Below the pieces are notes generated by a model. That model was not told where the DNA came from. It searched no databases and was given only the letters and a program-made list of their open reading frames with translations. Of a stretch of DNA of 41,509 bases, positions 32,269 to 40,339 are shown in pieces (positions within the stretch are counted from its first letter, which is position 1; each line of letters opens with the position of its first letter). Source of the DNA: a virus; the IMG/VR virus record IMGVR_UViG_3300030098_000469, positions 1 through 41,509 of that record; one strand, 5' to 3'. The position numbers and the translations under genes were made by a program.

Positions 32269-33803
32269 TAGAAGGACACTCCACCGAATCTAGAATTAAA
32301 CTGTACCACGTTATCTCTACTCCTACGTATTACTCTAGCTGGTTTGACAGCCATGTCTATGACTGAAGCTAGTGCGTCTATAACATCATCGTGAGCAGGG
32401 TTACGTGATGACAACTCTTCTTCTAGTATTTGAATATTACCACCTCTGTAGTGCCATATACCCATGTTGTCATAGCGTGGCTCAAGTATCGAAGCTATAC
32501 GCTCTTGTTTGTTGCCTTGGTTTTTATTAGGTCTGTACTCATCAATACTGATAGCTAGTCCGTGTTGTTTGATAAGTTCTTTAAGTTGCTTGACGATTGC
32601 CATTTGTGCGACTGTTGTTTCTGCTCTGAGTTTTCTGAAGGACCACTTGTTTGACATATGGAGTATGTGGTCGAAGTAATCAGATATTCTGTCAGTCCTG
32701 AATCTATCGATGTCCAAGATGTAGACATTGTTTTCTGCATCAATTCCTATCACAACTATTGCTGTATAGTCAGCACGTTTATTTAAACTAAATGCGAAGT
32801 CAACTGCTGCAAATACGTTTAGTCTACTATCTTTATAGAACAAGTAGCCGTTGTCTTCTCTTACGTGTTTTCTTTCGTAGTACTGAAACTTATCTGGTGA
32901 GACAGGTACGTTATCAGGGTCAGTAGGATCGTTGTAGTACTGTGCTCTGAACTGTCCTTTGTCTAGGTACTGACCACGTTTCTTAGCCAGTATCTTCATG
33001 TCAAACCCAAACCACTTACCGTCTTTGCGTTGGGTTCTAGGCCAAAGGAACTCACCAGTTCCATCACCTCTTTCTTCTACAGGTTTCTCAAATATCTCGT
33101 AGATACTATCCTCACCTATCTTATCACCTTTTGGATTGTACTGATCCTCAGTCATTTGTAGTAGATCGTTGTATAGATCAGAAGGGTGATACCTAGTTCC
33201 TACTACCCATTCTTTAGCCTCAGCACCTTCAATAGAAGAGAGAAGAGAGTATTGACTTTTGACTTTATTGCGTCCTTCGCCTGTGTAAGCATTTTCGTAG
33301 ACCACGCAGTCATCGAGGACAGCAATGTCACAATGCAATCCCGTAAGCGAAGTAGTGAGTCCACCAGTAAAGATCGAAGGGTCTCTAACATTTTCTTTTT
33401 TCCTCAATGGATGGTCTAACATAATCTCTGAGTTAGTCCATCGTGTACGTTTACCTTCATCAAAGTTTACGTGTTCAGGCCAATACCTTCTGTATATGTC
33501 TGAGGTTAGTATGCCTTTGATAAAACCTAGTTGTTTCTCAGCAAGGTTAGCTGTAGCTGATATGTATAGTATACGTAATGTTGGGTTCTTTGTCAACTCC
33601 CAAGCTACTCTAAACGCTATTAATCTTGACTTACCGTGATCCCTAGGGAAGAGTAGAAGTTGGTGTGTCTTTGCTTCAGGTCTTATCCACCAGTTGCAGA
33701 CATCTTCATGGGCTTGCCCTAGTACCTGCTCTGGTGCTACTAACCTTATGAATGTTACAAGATCACTTTCAGCAGCAATCCTGATTTGATCTAGGGTTGA
33801 CAT
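32268..33803 (-). CDS. terL: terminase large subunit
   Basis: 511 residues. ATPase: Walker A-like PRDHGKSR (53-60), Walker B IAVLDD (160-165) and a coupling motif VVGTRYHPSD (200-209). RNase H-like nuclease: AAVDFAFS with D335 and a C-terminal HDDVIDALA. It powers packaging and cuts concatemers. The start overlaps the upstream small gene (TAATG). The small subunit is six kilobases upstream, separated by the fibre cluster. A consensus promoter lies inside its coding sequence (33568-33596). Confidence 0.95.
   Translation of the reverse strand: MSTLDQIRIAAESDLVTFIRLVAPEQVLGQAHEDVCNWWIRPEAKTHQLLLFPRDHGKSRLIAFRVAWELTKNPTLRILYISATANLAEKQLGFIKGILTSDIYRRYWPEHVNFDEGKRTRWTNSEIMLDHPLRKKENVRDPSIFTGGLTTSLTGLHCDIAVLDDCVVYENAYTGEGRNKVKSQYSLLSSIEGAEAKEWVVGTRYHPSDLYNDLLQMTEDQYNPKGDKIGEDSIYEIFEKPVEERGDGTGEFLWPRTQRKDGKWFGFDMKILAKKRGQYLDKGQFRAQYYNDPTDPDNVPVSPDKFQYYERKHVREDNGYLFYKDSRLNVFAAVDFAFSLNKRADYTAIVVIGIDAENNVYILDIDRFRTDRISDYFDHILHMSNKWSFRKLRAETTVAQMAIVKQLKELIKQHGLAISIDEYRPNKNQGNKQERIASILEPRYDNMGIWHYRGGNIQILEEELSSRNPAHDDVIDALASVIDMAVKPARVIRRSRDNVVQFNSRFGGVSF
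33568..33596 (-). promoter_or_regulatory. consensus promoter inside terL, leftward
   Basis: On the minus strand TTGACA (33591-33596), 17-base spacer, TATACT (33568-33573). Both hexamers and the spacer length are the same as in the late promoter at 40130-40158. It would start transcription near 33561 and serve portal, scaffold and capsid genes. It lies wholly in coding sequence, so chance cannot be excluded. Confidence 0.5.
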
Positions 33804-33970
33804 TAATCAGCTTCGGCTATCTCGTTAGAATCTTCTTTTGCCCACTCAAGGATGGCTACATAGTGGCGGTTGTCCTCTGAAATTGGTACAAATACTGTAA
33901 TACCGTCTATTACAGCTTTAATACTTTTATCATCTGAAACTTCTATATACTGCGCTGATTCAATATCCAT
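33803..33970 (-). CDS. 55-residue protein before terL
   Basis: A short ORF from ATG 33970 whose TAA overlaps the terL ATG. The product MDIESAQYIEVSDDKSIKAV then VFVPISEDNRHYVAILEWAK is a strand-turn-helix with an acidic tail. Small proteins with the pattern of a beta hairpin followed by VP-x5-NRHY occur next to fibre genes in many marine phages and may be fibre or assembly accessory factors. Role unproven. Confidence 0.75.
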   Translation of the reverse strand: MDIESAQYIEVSDDKSIKAVIDGITVFVPISEDNRHYVAILEWAKEDSNEIAEAD

Positions 33971-33972
33971 AT

Positions 33973-35085
33973 CTACAACTCCGCATCTGCTGTATAGTGT
34001 GCTTGTACTATGCCAGCCGCTGTTCCACTAGCTGAGTTAAGGAACGAGCCTCTTGATGATGTCTGACTTAAAGCAACATTTTCATTTTGGTATCTTGCTA
34101 CACCAGCCGCTAATCTAGCACTTTTACCAGAGTTACCAGAGTGGTCGTAAATAGTTAAAGTTGGTGTTGCTCTCATATGTTGTTCAAAAATTATTGCGCC
34201 CTCAATATAGCCAGTTGTTGTTCCACCTTGATGGCCACCCGTACTCCAACTACCCAGTTGTGTTGAAGAACCAACAGCCGTTCCATATTCAAACGATTTT
34301 TGATAATACCTTTGGCAAGCCTGAAGCTCATCACCAAAGCTTCGATGCTCGAAGTCCGTGGCGGTGTCGCCTACTTCTAGCTGGACGCCAGTAATAAAAA
34401 AAGTTCTAGCTGTGCTATCAAGAAAAGATGTTTGACTACTACTTACTCTATTTGCTTCAACATTAGCCGCCCAAGAAGTTGAATTTAAAGTACCGCTTGT
34501 AACATCGCTTCCAGCGTGTAACCAAATTATTATATACAAAGCAGCAGCATTACTGTCAGTAAATGCACCCGTTGTATCTGCTGGATAAGTCAGGCTAACT
34601 CTTGTCCAAGCTGTAGTAACAGAAAATGTTTTAGATATTTGTCTACTATTATTAGCATCAAAAAGCTCAGCAGTATATGTAGCAGCAGCATTTGCTTTTG
34701 CATAAAAACTAAAAGTAATTTCTTTAGCGTCAGATGTTCCTTTACCAATTCTTTGTAAATCTTGCCCTTCAATGACTTGTTGAAAACTCAGGCTTTCCCC
34801 AGCCGCAATAGAGGTGTCTGCTGTTGTGCAAGCTAATTTTGTACAGTTAGCAAATCCAGAAGGACCATCAGACTCTTGTGTCATAGTAAAACGACCTGCT
34901 GTTGAACCTCCGCCACTGCGCCACCTATCACAAACAAAATACCCAAAACTACCACCAAGACCTGTAGCTGACGTTGCCCTCTGTGCCACGTTCATAGCAC
35001 CGTTAATTATCATATTTTTGTTATTAGAGCCAGCCGTTCTAGTAGCTGAAGAACCAAGGTCTGCTAAATCTCTCGCTAAACTCAT
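33973..35085 (-). CDS. tail fibre / receptor-binding protein
   Basis: 370 residues. Starts MSLARDLADLGSSATRTAGS and then NMIINGAMNVAQRATS, a motif typical of marine phage fibre tips; a jelly-roll-like carbohydrate-binding section follows, ending in FITGVQLEVGDTATDFEHRS and FGDELQACQRYYQKSFEYG. These two motifs are widespread in marine phage receptor-binding proteins. It is the last of three long fibre genes and likely contacts the host surface. The start overlaps the previous stop. Confidence 0.85.
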   Translation of the reverse strand: MSLARDLADLGSSATRTAGSNNKNMIINGAMNVAQRATSATGLGGSFGYFVCDRWRSGGGSTAGRFTMTQESDGPSGFANCTKLACTTADTSIAAGESLSFQQVIEGQDLQRIGKGTSDAKEITFSFYAKANAAATYTAELFDANNSRQISKTFSVTTAWTRVSLTYPADTTGAFTDSNAAALYIIIWLHAGSDVTSGTLNSTSWAANVEANRVSSSQTSFLDSTARTFFITGVQLEVGDTATDFEHRSFGDELQACQRYYQKSFEYGTAVGSSTQLGSWSTGGHQGGTTTGYIEGAIIFEQHMRATPTLTIYDHSGNSGKSARLAAGVARYQNENVALSQTSSRGSFLNSASGTAAGIVQAHYTADAEL

Positions 35086-36485
35086 TACTCTGCCTCCAGT
35101 GCTGCTACTTTAGTTTCTAACGTTTCTATCCTAGCCATTGCTTCTTGCAATGCTTTGATAGCTTTCATGTATAGAATAGAATATTTTACAGATTTAGTTT
35201 CTGTACCTAACTCTTCTCTTGTTTCTAAATCTAGGTCTTTTTGAGTATCAACAAGACCGTTCATACCAGAGGCTTCTAGCTCTTGTGCGATAACACCTAT
35301 TCTATTAGCAGCATCTAGCTCGTCTGTTTTAAAGCTGTACTTTCGAACCTTAACCGCTTTAATATCAGCCCATTGTGACCCACTATCAACTATATTTTCT
35401 TTTAGTTTTTCATCTGAAATAGCACCATAAGTATTATTTGCATTTTTAACATCCCCATTACTTTCAATATTTAATCTTGCACCACCACTATCACGACATT
35501 GTAAAAACTTAGCTGATGTATTATTGGGAGCAGCACTAGGAAAACTAAATTCTACCAAATATTGAGAAAGAGGATTTGAGGAATGGTCTCTAACCATAAA
35601 TGTATATGAGTTTGCAAGGTCATTTTCAGCAGAGTGCATACCTCCTGTTGTTGGAGTAACACCATCTGCAATAAGTTTAGTTGCACCGTCACTTTTTATA
35701 CGCACACGAGCTGCTGCATTTGTATAAAGTAACATCTCATCATCACCATGACTATACTGGACAATACCTTGGTCAGTGCCACCACTGTCGGCAAACCTTA
35801 CGTTACCATAACCACTTGTTCCACTAGCTATAGTAATTCCAGAATTACCCGACCCTTCTACAAACAACTCATCTGAGTGAACAGATGCTGATGCTCCACT
35901 ATCTCCAGAACTTATATGAAGAGGAGATATTGGGTCTACATCTCCAATACCTACACGTTGTTGTGATGTAATACGCATAGCTTCAGTTGGACTTGTACCA
36001 TCACTGCCATCGTTAGTGCGAAAAACAAGTGACCCTTTTTCATCATCTGCGCTTGAATCGTGGCTAGCCTCGATTTCAGCCAGTGTGCTAATCTCACCAC
36101 CCGATTGCTCGCCTTGATAAATAATTTTTGAAGCTCGACCTCCGTCTGAATCTTCTTCGGTATCATTTTTTAAAGTAACATTACTTTTAAGCGTTGAACT
36201 TGTAAGTGTTGCGTTAGCAAAACTGGCACTCGATGTTGTGAAAGTATCAAAGATAGTAACTTCTAAAATGTCATTTAGTGCAGCCCCTGTGGTAAGCACA
36301 ACATCAGAGCCGTTAGTAGCTGTGTAATCAACGCCATCTAATATTTTAACGCCATTAAGATATACGTCTATAAACCCAGCAGTATATCCAATCGTAGGAA
36401 ACGAGGTTTGACTAGCAGTAGCTGTAAAGCTTTGCCTTGTTTGGGTAGCCTGTGGAACAGGAATGTCACCAATATATCCAGCCAT
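35085..36485 (-). CDS. tail fibre with C-terminal S74 intramolecular chaperone
   Basis: 466 residues. N-terminus MAGYIGDIPVPQATQTRQS followed by a beta unit (FIDVYLNGVKILDGVDYTA), then the SGGEISTLAEIEASHDSS segment also found in the upstream fibre. The last 110 residues are a peptidase S74 chaperone: S357 in ISDEKLKENI with K362 forms the self-cleavage dyad, then NRIGVIAQELE and a C-terminal coiled coil. The chaperone assists trimer folding and is then released. Paralogue of the next gene. Confidence 0.9.
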   Translation of the reverse strand: MAGYIGDIPVPQATQTRQSFTATASQTSFPTIGYTAGFIDVYLNGVKILDGVDYTATNGSDVVLTTGAALNDILEVTIFDTFTTSSASFANATLTSSTLKSNVTLKNDTEEDSDGGRASKIIYQGEQSGGEISTLAEIEASHDSSADDEKGSLVFRTNDGSDGTSPTEAMRITSQQRVGIGDVDPISPLHISSGDSGASASVHSDELFVEGSGNSGITIASGTSGYGNVRFADSGGTDQGIVQYSHGDDEMLLYTNAAARVRIKSDGATKLIADGVTPTTGGMHSAENDLANSYTFMVRDHSSNPLSQYLVEFSFPSAAPNNTSAKFLQCRDSGGARLNIESNGDVKNANNTYGAISDEKLKENIVDSGSQWADIKAVKVRKYSFKTDELDAANRIGVIAQELEASGMNGLVDTQKDLDLETREELGTETKSVKYSILYMKAIKALQEAMARIETLETKVAALEAE

Positions 36486-36488
36486 TTA

Positions 36489-37604
36489 TTAGCCCTCCAA
36501 TGCCGCTACTTTAGTTTCTAATGTCTCAATCTTGGCTATCGCTTCTTGCAATGCAGCCGTTAGCAATGGTACAAGTTTAGCTTGGTCAATTTGTTGCATA
36601 ACTGCATCGCCATTGTCATCAACTTCATCTTTTGTGCCAGTTATAGCTTCTGGCACAACTGTTTGAGCCTCATGCGCTAAGAAACCATCTACTGTAGTGT
36701 CTGCATCTGCAATAAAGTTAAATCGTTTAGGTGATAGCTGTTTTACTCTTGTTATGCCATCAGTAACATTTGTTACATTTTCTTTGAGTCGATAGTCTGA
36801 GGATGTGTTAAAAGCTGTTGCAGATGATGAAACAGTTATAGAACCAACCGTTGTGCCTTCCCTACCAAAACGAACAAGCTCACCATCTGATGTATATCTT
36901 TGAAAATTAGCTACGTTTTGTCCAGCGGCTGCTGAATATAAAACATTATTAGCACCAAGTGTAATTCCTGATGTTCCAAAACTACTTGTTGTTCCCACCA
37001 ACACATTACCATCATGGTCTATTCTCATACGCTCAGTTAACGCACCACCATCAGGTTGTGTTCTAAAAGATAATCGACCATTATCCGTTGCACCGTCAGT
37101 AACACCCTCTATCTCAGCAACAACTTCACCAGCCCTTTGAAAGTTAATTTGCCCAAGAGTAGAACCTGTTCCAGCATCATTGTGGTCAAAGTTTAACTGC
37201 CCACCTTCATCGCTTTCAATCTGCAATGCTTTGTAACCAGAGCCACCAGCTTGCGTTGAAACATCTACACTAGCAGTACCAATACCCACGTTACCTAATG
37301 AGTTTATTCTCATAGCTTCAGTAGGTGTTGCGCCATCATTGCCATCATTAGTTCTAAAGACAAGTTGCCCTGCTTCATCATCCGATGACCCGTGATGATT
37401 AGCCTCTATTTCAGCTAATGTACTTTCTTCACCGCCACTCTGTTGACCTTTAAAAATAACTTTTCCCTCACGACCAGAGTCACTGTCCTCATGCGTGTTA
37501 TTTATTATGGTTACTTCTGGCGTTGTGTCAGTAGCTGTAACATCTTGAGCATTAGCTACAGTCGTGCTGAGAGTTACAGAACGTGCGCCTATATATCCAG
37601 CCAT
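36489..37604 (-). CDS. tail fibre with S74 chaperone, paralogue
   Basis: 371 residues with the same start (MAGYIG), the same central block (QQSGGEESTLAEIEANH, FRTNDGNDG, PTEAMRINSLGNVGIGTA) and the same C-terminal helix (IETLETKVAALEG) as the 466-residue fibre. S74 dyad: S269 and K274 in SDYRLKENV, with DGFLAHEAQ. It lacks the extra N-terminal beta unit. Probably an older or alternate fibre tip; both may assemble, or one may vary host range. Confidence 0.9.
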   Translation of the reverse strand: MAGYIGARSVTLSTTVANAQDVTATDTTPEVTIINNTHEDSDSGREGKVIFKGQQSGGEESTLAEIEANHHGSSDDEAGQLVFRTNDGNDGATPTEAMRINSLGNVGIGTASVDVSTQAGGSGYKALQIESDEGGQLNFDHNDAGTGSTLGQINFQRAGEVVAEIEGVTDGATDNGRLSFRTQPDGGALTERMRIDHDGNVLVGTTSSFGTSGITLGANNVLYSAAAGQNVANFQRYTSDGELVRFGREGTTVGSITVSSSATAFNTSSDYRLKENVTNVTDGITRVKQLSPKRFNFIADADTTVDGFLAHEAQTVVPEAITGTKDEVDDNGDAVMQQIDQAKLVPLLTAALQEAIAKIETLETKVAALEG

Positions 37605-37912
37605 TAGGTTTGCTCCAATATACTCAATACTACATCTGCACTAGCTGCAGTGTCTGAGGTTACAGTTACAGTGTCAGAGGACTCTAGGATAATCTTACCA
37701 TCCAAAACTGACAAAGCAGATTGTGCTGGTATAGGAGCGTCCTTTACTACATGGACACCAGCAGCTTTAACCGTAACCTTGATTTGACTAGAAGTTGTAT
37801 TGGCTACGTTTAAACCAATAGTAACTGTAGTCGTTGAAGGTGGACAAGTATAGGTAGTAGTTTCGTTAGTACCTACTGAACTGCTTGTGAAGTTTTTGAA
37901 TGTGTTAGCCAT
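37604..37912 (-). CDS. small beta-rich virion protein in fibre cluster
   Basis: 102 residues, Ser/Thr/Val-rich, one beta sandwich by pattern (TTTYTCPPSTTTVTIGLNVA; IKVTVKAAGVHVVKDAPIPA). Such proteins sit between fibre genes and may be fibre-tip or adaptor proteins. No family assigned. The stop overlaps the next ATG. Confidence 0.7.
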   Translation of the reverse strand: MANTFKNFTSSSVGTNETTTYTCPPSTTTVTIGLNVANTTSSQIKVTVKAAGVHVVKDAPIPAQSALSVLDGKIILESSDTVTVTSDTAASADVVLSILEQT

Positions 37913-37926
37913 GTTGAGTTATCCTC

Positions 37927-38376
37927 TTATGCTACGTCATCAAGTAAAGCAGCCACTATGCAAGTTACTGTACTTGCGCTGGATATTGCGTGTACTTCAG
38001 CTACTGTTGTGTTAGGACATTGAATAGCTAAAGACTGTCCTGCGCCTATATATAAAGCATCACCTGCTGAAGCTGAAACTGTACCACCATCTAATACGAT
38101 ATAGACAGCGTTAGATGAGTCAGTGTTCTTGACGTATAAGAACTTAACTTTGTCTGCTGTGTGGATTGCTACTGGTGCTGTATCGTCATCTACTGCTGTA
38201 TAATCTATAAAATTACCAGCCATTAAGTCTGTGCTTGCGTTAGATACGCTAGTTAGTTTATAGTACCATTTATCGTTTGCATCAGCAGGTGTAACTGTTG
38301 TTGTAGTTGAAATAGTTTGAGCTATCTCATCGGGCAACACAGTAACCTGTGACACTACTGTTGCGTCATCTGCCAT
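37927..38376 (-). CDS. beta-rich virion protein in fibre cluster
   Basis: 149 residues, acidic start (MADDATVVSQVTVLPDEIAQ), then strands such as ANDKWYYKLTSVS, DKVKFLYVKNTDSSNAVYIV and DALYIGAGQSLAIQCP. Composition and neighbours indicate a tail or fibre component. No family motif. SD is AGGAGATATAAA upstream of the ATG. Confidence 0.7.
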   Translation of the reverse strand: MADDATVVSQVTVLPDEIAQTISTTTTVTPADANDKWYYKLTSVSNASTDLMAGNFIDYTAVDDDTAPVAIHTADKVKFLYVKNTDSSNAVYIVLDGGTVSASAGDALYIGAGQSLAIQCPNTTVAEVHAISSASTVTCIVAALLDDVA

Positions 38377-38386
38377 TTTATATCTC

Positions 38387-39199
38387 CTATCCTAATGCAA
38401 TGGCTAGAGCAAGCGAGTTACCTGCAGGTTCAAAGGCATCTCCTGCTGCTGCTCCGTTTACAAAACTAGAACTTCCTTCATTGAAAAATCTAGTAATATT
38501 AGTTGATGTATTAAAGTAAAAGTCTCCTGAGGTTAGAGCATTACCGTTTAAATCTGTTGAGGGGTCTGAGGTTGCAGCACCTAAGTAAAATCCTTCTATT
38601 TCATCTACTTTAGCTGTTGCTGTTGTAGCTGAGGCTGCTGCTTGAGTAGCATAGTACTTAGCTGAAAATTCTGAACCGTCAACAGTTCCTGAAGTTTTTG
38701 TAGCCCATTCTTTAGCTGCACCAGCACTAGCTGTATCTGTAACTCCTGTACCACCTACTGCCCAAGCCTTAGCTGAGTGGTTGGTTCCATCGACAGTACC
38801 AGTTGTTTCAATAGCCCAGTCTTTAGCTGGACCTTTACCTGCTGTATCAGTTATGCCTGTACCACCTATAGCCCAAGCTTTAGATGAGAAGTCACTTCCT
38901 GTTACAGCACCATCAACCTTGTTAGCGTAATTACCTGATAGTGTAGCTGAGGTTGCTGCAGAAGTTGCGCTGGTGGCAGCGGCTGCAACTACGTCAGTTC
39001 CTGTTGCATCTGTAATTGTAGATACGTTAGTTATAGCATTACCATTAAGGTCTAGGTTTGCTGACATAGTGTTAGGGCTACTACCATCTCTTGATACAGT
39101 ATTATCAAAAGCATCTCTTAACGCTACATAGTTAGCGTTCAAAGCTGTAATGGATGCGTGTCCTGATGTGATTGTACTTACTGTAGGTTTTTTAGCCAT
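38387..39199 (-). CDS. tail fibre/collar protein with internal repeats
   Basis: 270 residues. N-terminus MAKKPTVSTITSGHASITAL with LNANYVALRDAFDN is a typical fibre start. An Ala/Thr/Ser-rich helix (AAAATSATSAATSATLSGNY) precedes two imperfect repeats of about 35 residues carrying SAKAWAVGGTG and GTVDGSEFSAKYYAT-type units, found in phage fibre shafts. The C-terminus binds downstream parts. Probably the fibre part attached to the virion. Confidence 0.8.
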   Translation of the reverse strand: MAKKPTVSTITSGHASITALNANYVALRDAFDNTVSRDGSSPNTMSANLDLNGNAITNVSTITDATGTDVVAAAATSATSAATSATLSGNYANKVDGAVTGSDFSSKAWAIGGTGITDTAGKGPAKDWAIETTGTVDGTNHSAKAWAVGGTGVTDTASAGAAKEWATKTSGTVDGSEFSAKYYATQAAASATTATAKVDEIEGFYLGAATSDPSTDLNGNALTSGDFYFNTSTNITRFFNEGSSSFVNGAAAGDAFEPAGNSLALAIALG

Positions 39200-39202
39200 A
39201 GC

Positions 39203-39730
39203 TTAGTTTACCTTTAATCCTAATCGTTGAGCATCATCCTTCAACAGTAACAATGCTTCATTGTCCTCTTCTTCTCGCTCTTTGGCTTGAAGTTTTTTCT
39301 TTGCTTGAGATGCGTTATCTTTATCCAGCCAGCCTTTCTCAAGTAATAGCTTTGCTGCACTGAAGGAGCTTCTACCTCCAGATTTCATTTCTTCAGCTAT
39401 AGCTTGTATAGCATTAGACTTTACTTTTACTTCTACTTCCTTTCGCCATTTCTTTACGAAAGGTTTGATCTGAGGTGCGTTAGATATTGTCTGCCATATA
39501 TCCCAAGAACCAAATACTCTCTGAGCAAAATCGTACTCAGTAGGATCATTAGGAACCATAGAGACATACAGCAGATGTAGAGAAACGTAAGTTTTATCAT
39601 CTACCTTTATGTCTTTTTCTTTTGTTGTAAAGATAACATCCGTAGTATCGTAGTAGGACAATTCGTAAAATAAACTCTTTGTCCTACATTTACCATTCGG
39701 ACCCTTTAGCTGGTTTGTAGAAAACATCAT
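39203..39730 (-). CDS. terminase small subunit (probable)
   Basis: 175 residues. The final third (SSFSAAKLLLEKGWLDKDNA, then a charged coiled coil) is a pattern I associate with small terminase subunits of marine podoviruses. The N-terminal half is mixed. It is second in the late operon, four bases before the fibre gene. It would recognise pac/cos DNA and recruit the large subunit. The first two residues are both Met; the second may be the start. Confidence 0.6.
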   Translation of the reverse strand: MMFSTNQLKGPNGKCRTKSLFYELSYYDTTDVIFTTKEKDIKVDDKTYVSLHLLYVSMVPNDPTEYDFAQRVFGSWDIWQTISNAPQIKPFVKKWRKEVEVKVKSNAIQAIAEEMKSGGRSSFSAAKLLLEKGWLDKDNASQAKKKLQAKEREEEDNEALLLLKDDAQRLGLKVN

Positions 39731-39735
39731 ACTAT

Positions 39736-40086
39736 TTAGAAACTTAACTTTGCACCAACTGTAATATCACCAAAATTAAAGTCTTCATCTGAAGATACTT
39801 TGGTGTAGGTTGTTATACCTTTCCATACATATTCAGCTTTCCAGTCAACACCATTAAAGATGTCACCGTTGTTTAGGTCTAGTACATCTATAGTTGTTTC
39901 AGCAGTAAAAGAAGCTCCGTATGCACCTAAACCCATAGAAGGTGTTACGTCTAGTGTCCAAGTTTCTTTACCTGTTGTGTATGTTAGTTCTGTGTCAGCA
40001 CCAATAGATAAACCGTAGCCTATATCCATAGCCGTTGCTGATGTTGCCATAGTTGCAAAAGCAACTGGAAGTAATAGTTTTTTCAT
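39736..40086 (-). CDS. secreted outer-membrane-like protein, first late gene
   Basis: 116 residues with a clear signal peptide (MKKLLLPVAFATMATSATA, cleavage about residue 19). The mature part reads as alternating beta strands (IGYGLSIGADTELTYTTG; TWTLDVTPSMGLGAYGASF) and ends in GAKLSF, the C-terminal Phe of outer-membrane beta barrels. It would go to the host outer membrane. As first gene behind the late promoter it could block superinfection or alter the envelope, but that is inference. Confidence 0.8.
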   Translation of the reverse strand: MKKLLLPVAFATMATSATAMDIGYGLSIGADTELTYTTGKETWTLDVTPSMGLGAYGASFTAETTIDVLDLNNGDIFNGVDWKAEYVWKGITTYTKVSSDEDFNFGDITVGAKLSF

Positions 40087-40129
40087 GTTATTTTCCCTAC
40101 AAACACTTTATTTTAGTTACACAATTTAA

Positions 40130-40158
40130 AGTATACCACAGGACAAAACTAGTGTCAA
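40130..40158 (-). promoter_or_regulatory. late promoter, leftward sigma70 consensus
   Basis: Minus strand TTGACA (40153-40158), 17-base spacer, TATACT (40130-40135), with a TG one base upstream of the -10 (extended -10). Start expected near 40123; the first late gene begins at 40086 with AGGGA as SD. AT-rich sequence upstream may act as an UP element shared with the rightward promoter. Confidence 0.85.
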
Positions 40159-40195
40159 CAGTAAAAATAAATATTTTTTATTTTATCCAAAAACC

Positions 40196-40224
40196 TTGAC
40201 AGGTGGTGATATTAGTGGTATAAT
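40196..40224 (+). promoter_or_regulatory. rightward sigma70 promoter, perfect consensus
   Basis: TTGACA (40196-40201), 17-base spacer, TATAAT (40219-40224), and TG at 40216-40217 giving an extended -10 as well. This is as strong as a host-type promoter can look by sequence. Start expected near 40231. It is back to back with the late promoter, 37 bases separating the -35 boxes. Confidence 0.92.
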
Positions 40225-40230
40225 AAATTA

Positions 40231-40339
40231 TCCCTTGGGGATGGGCTATAGTATCTAATACTATACGTAATACATCTGCACCATCACCAATATTATATCT
40301 TTGTCAGCCTACTTGGGTAAAAACCTAGGTAGGCTTTTT
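40231..40339 (+). ncRNA. putative phage small RNA of about 109 nt (or attenuated leader)
   Basis: Bounded by the perfect promoter at 40196 and the terminator at 40306. Contains no usable ORF. Foldable elements: ATCCC/GGGAT (40230-40234 with 40238-40242), a perfect 8-bp stem TATAGTAT-CTA-ATACTATA (40247-40265), an unpaired middle (40267-40305, including CACCATCACC), and the terminal hairpin. This promoter, two hairpins, open linker and terminator order is that of bacterial sRNAs. Alternatively it is an attenuated early leader that is read through under antitermination. Confidence 0.65.
40306..40339 (+). terminator. intrinsic terminator in the control region
   Basis: AGCCTACTTGGG (40306-40317) pairs with CCTAGGTAGGCT (40324-40335) through about 12 bp (two G-U pairs), loop TAAAAA, followed by TTTT. 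Very stable; located about 75 bases after the rightward start site and almost one kilobase before the first early gene. Confidence 0.9.
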
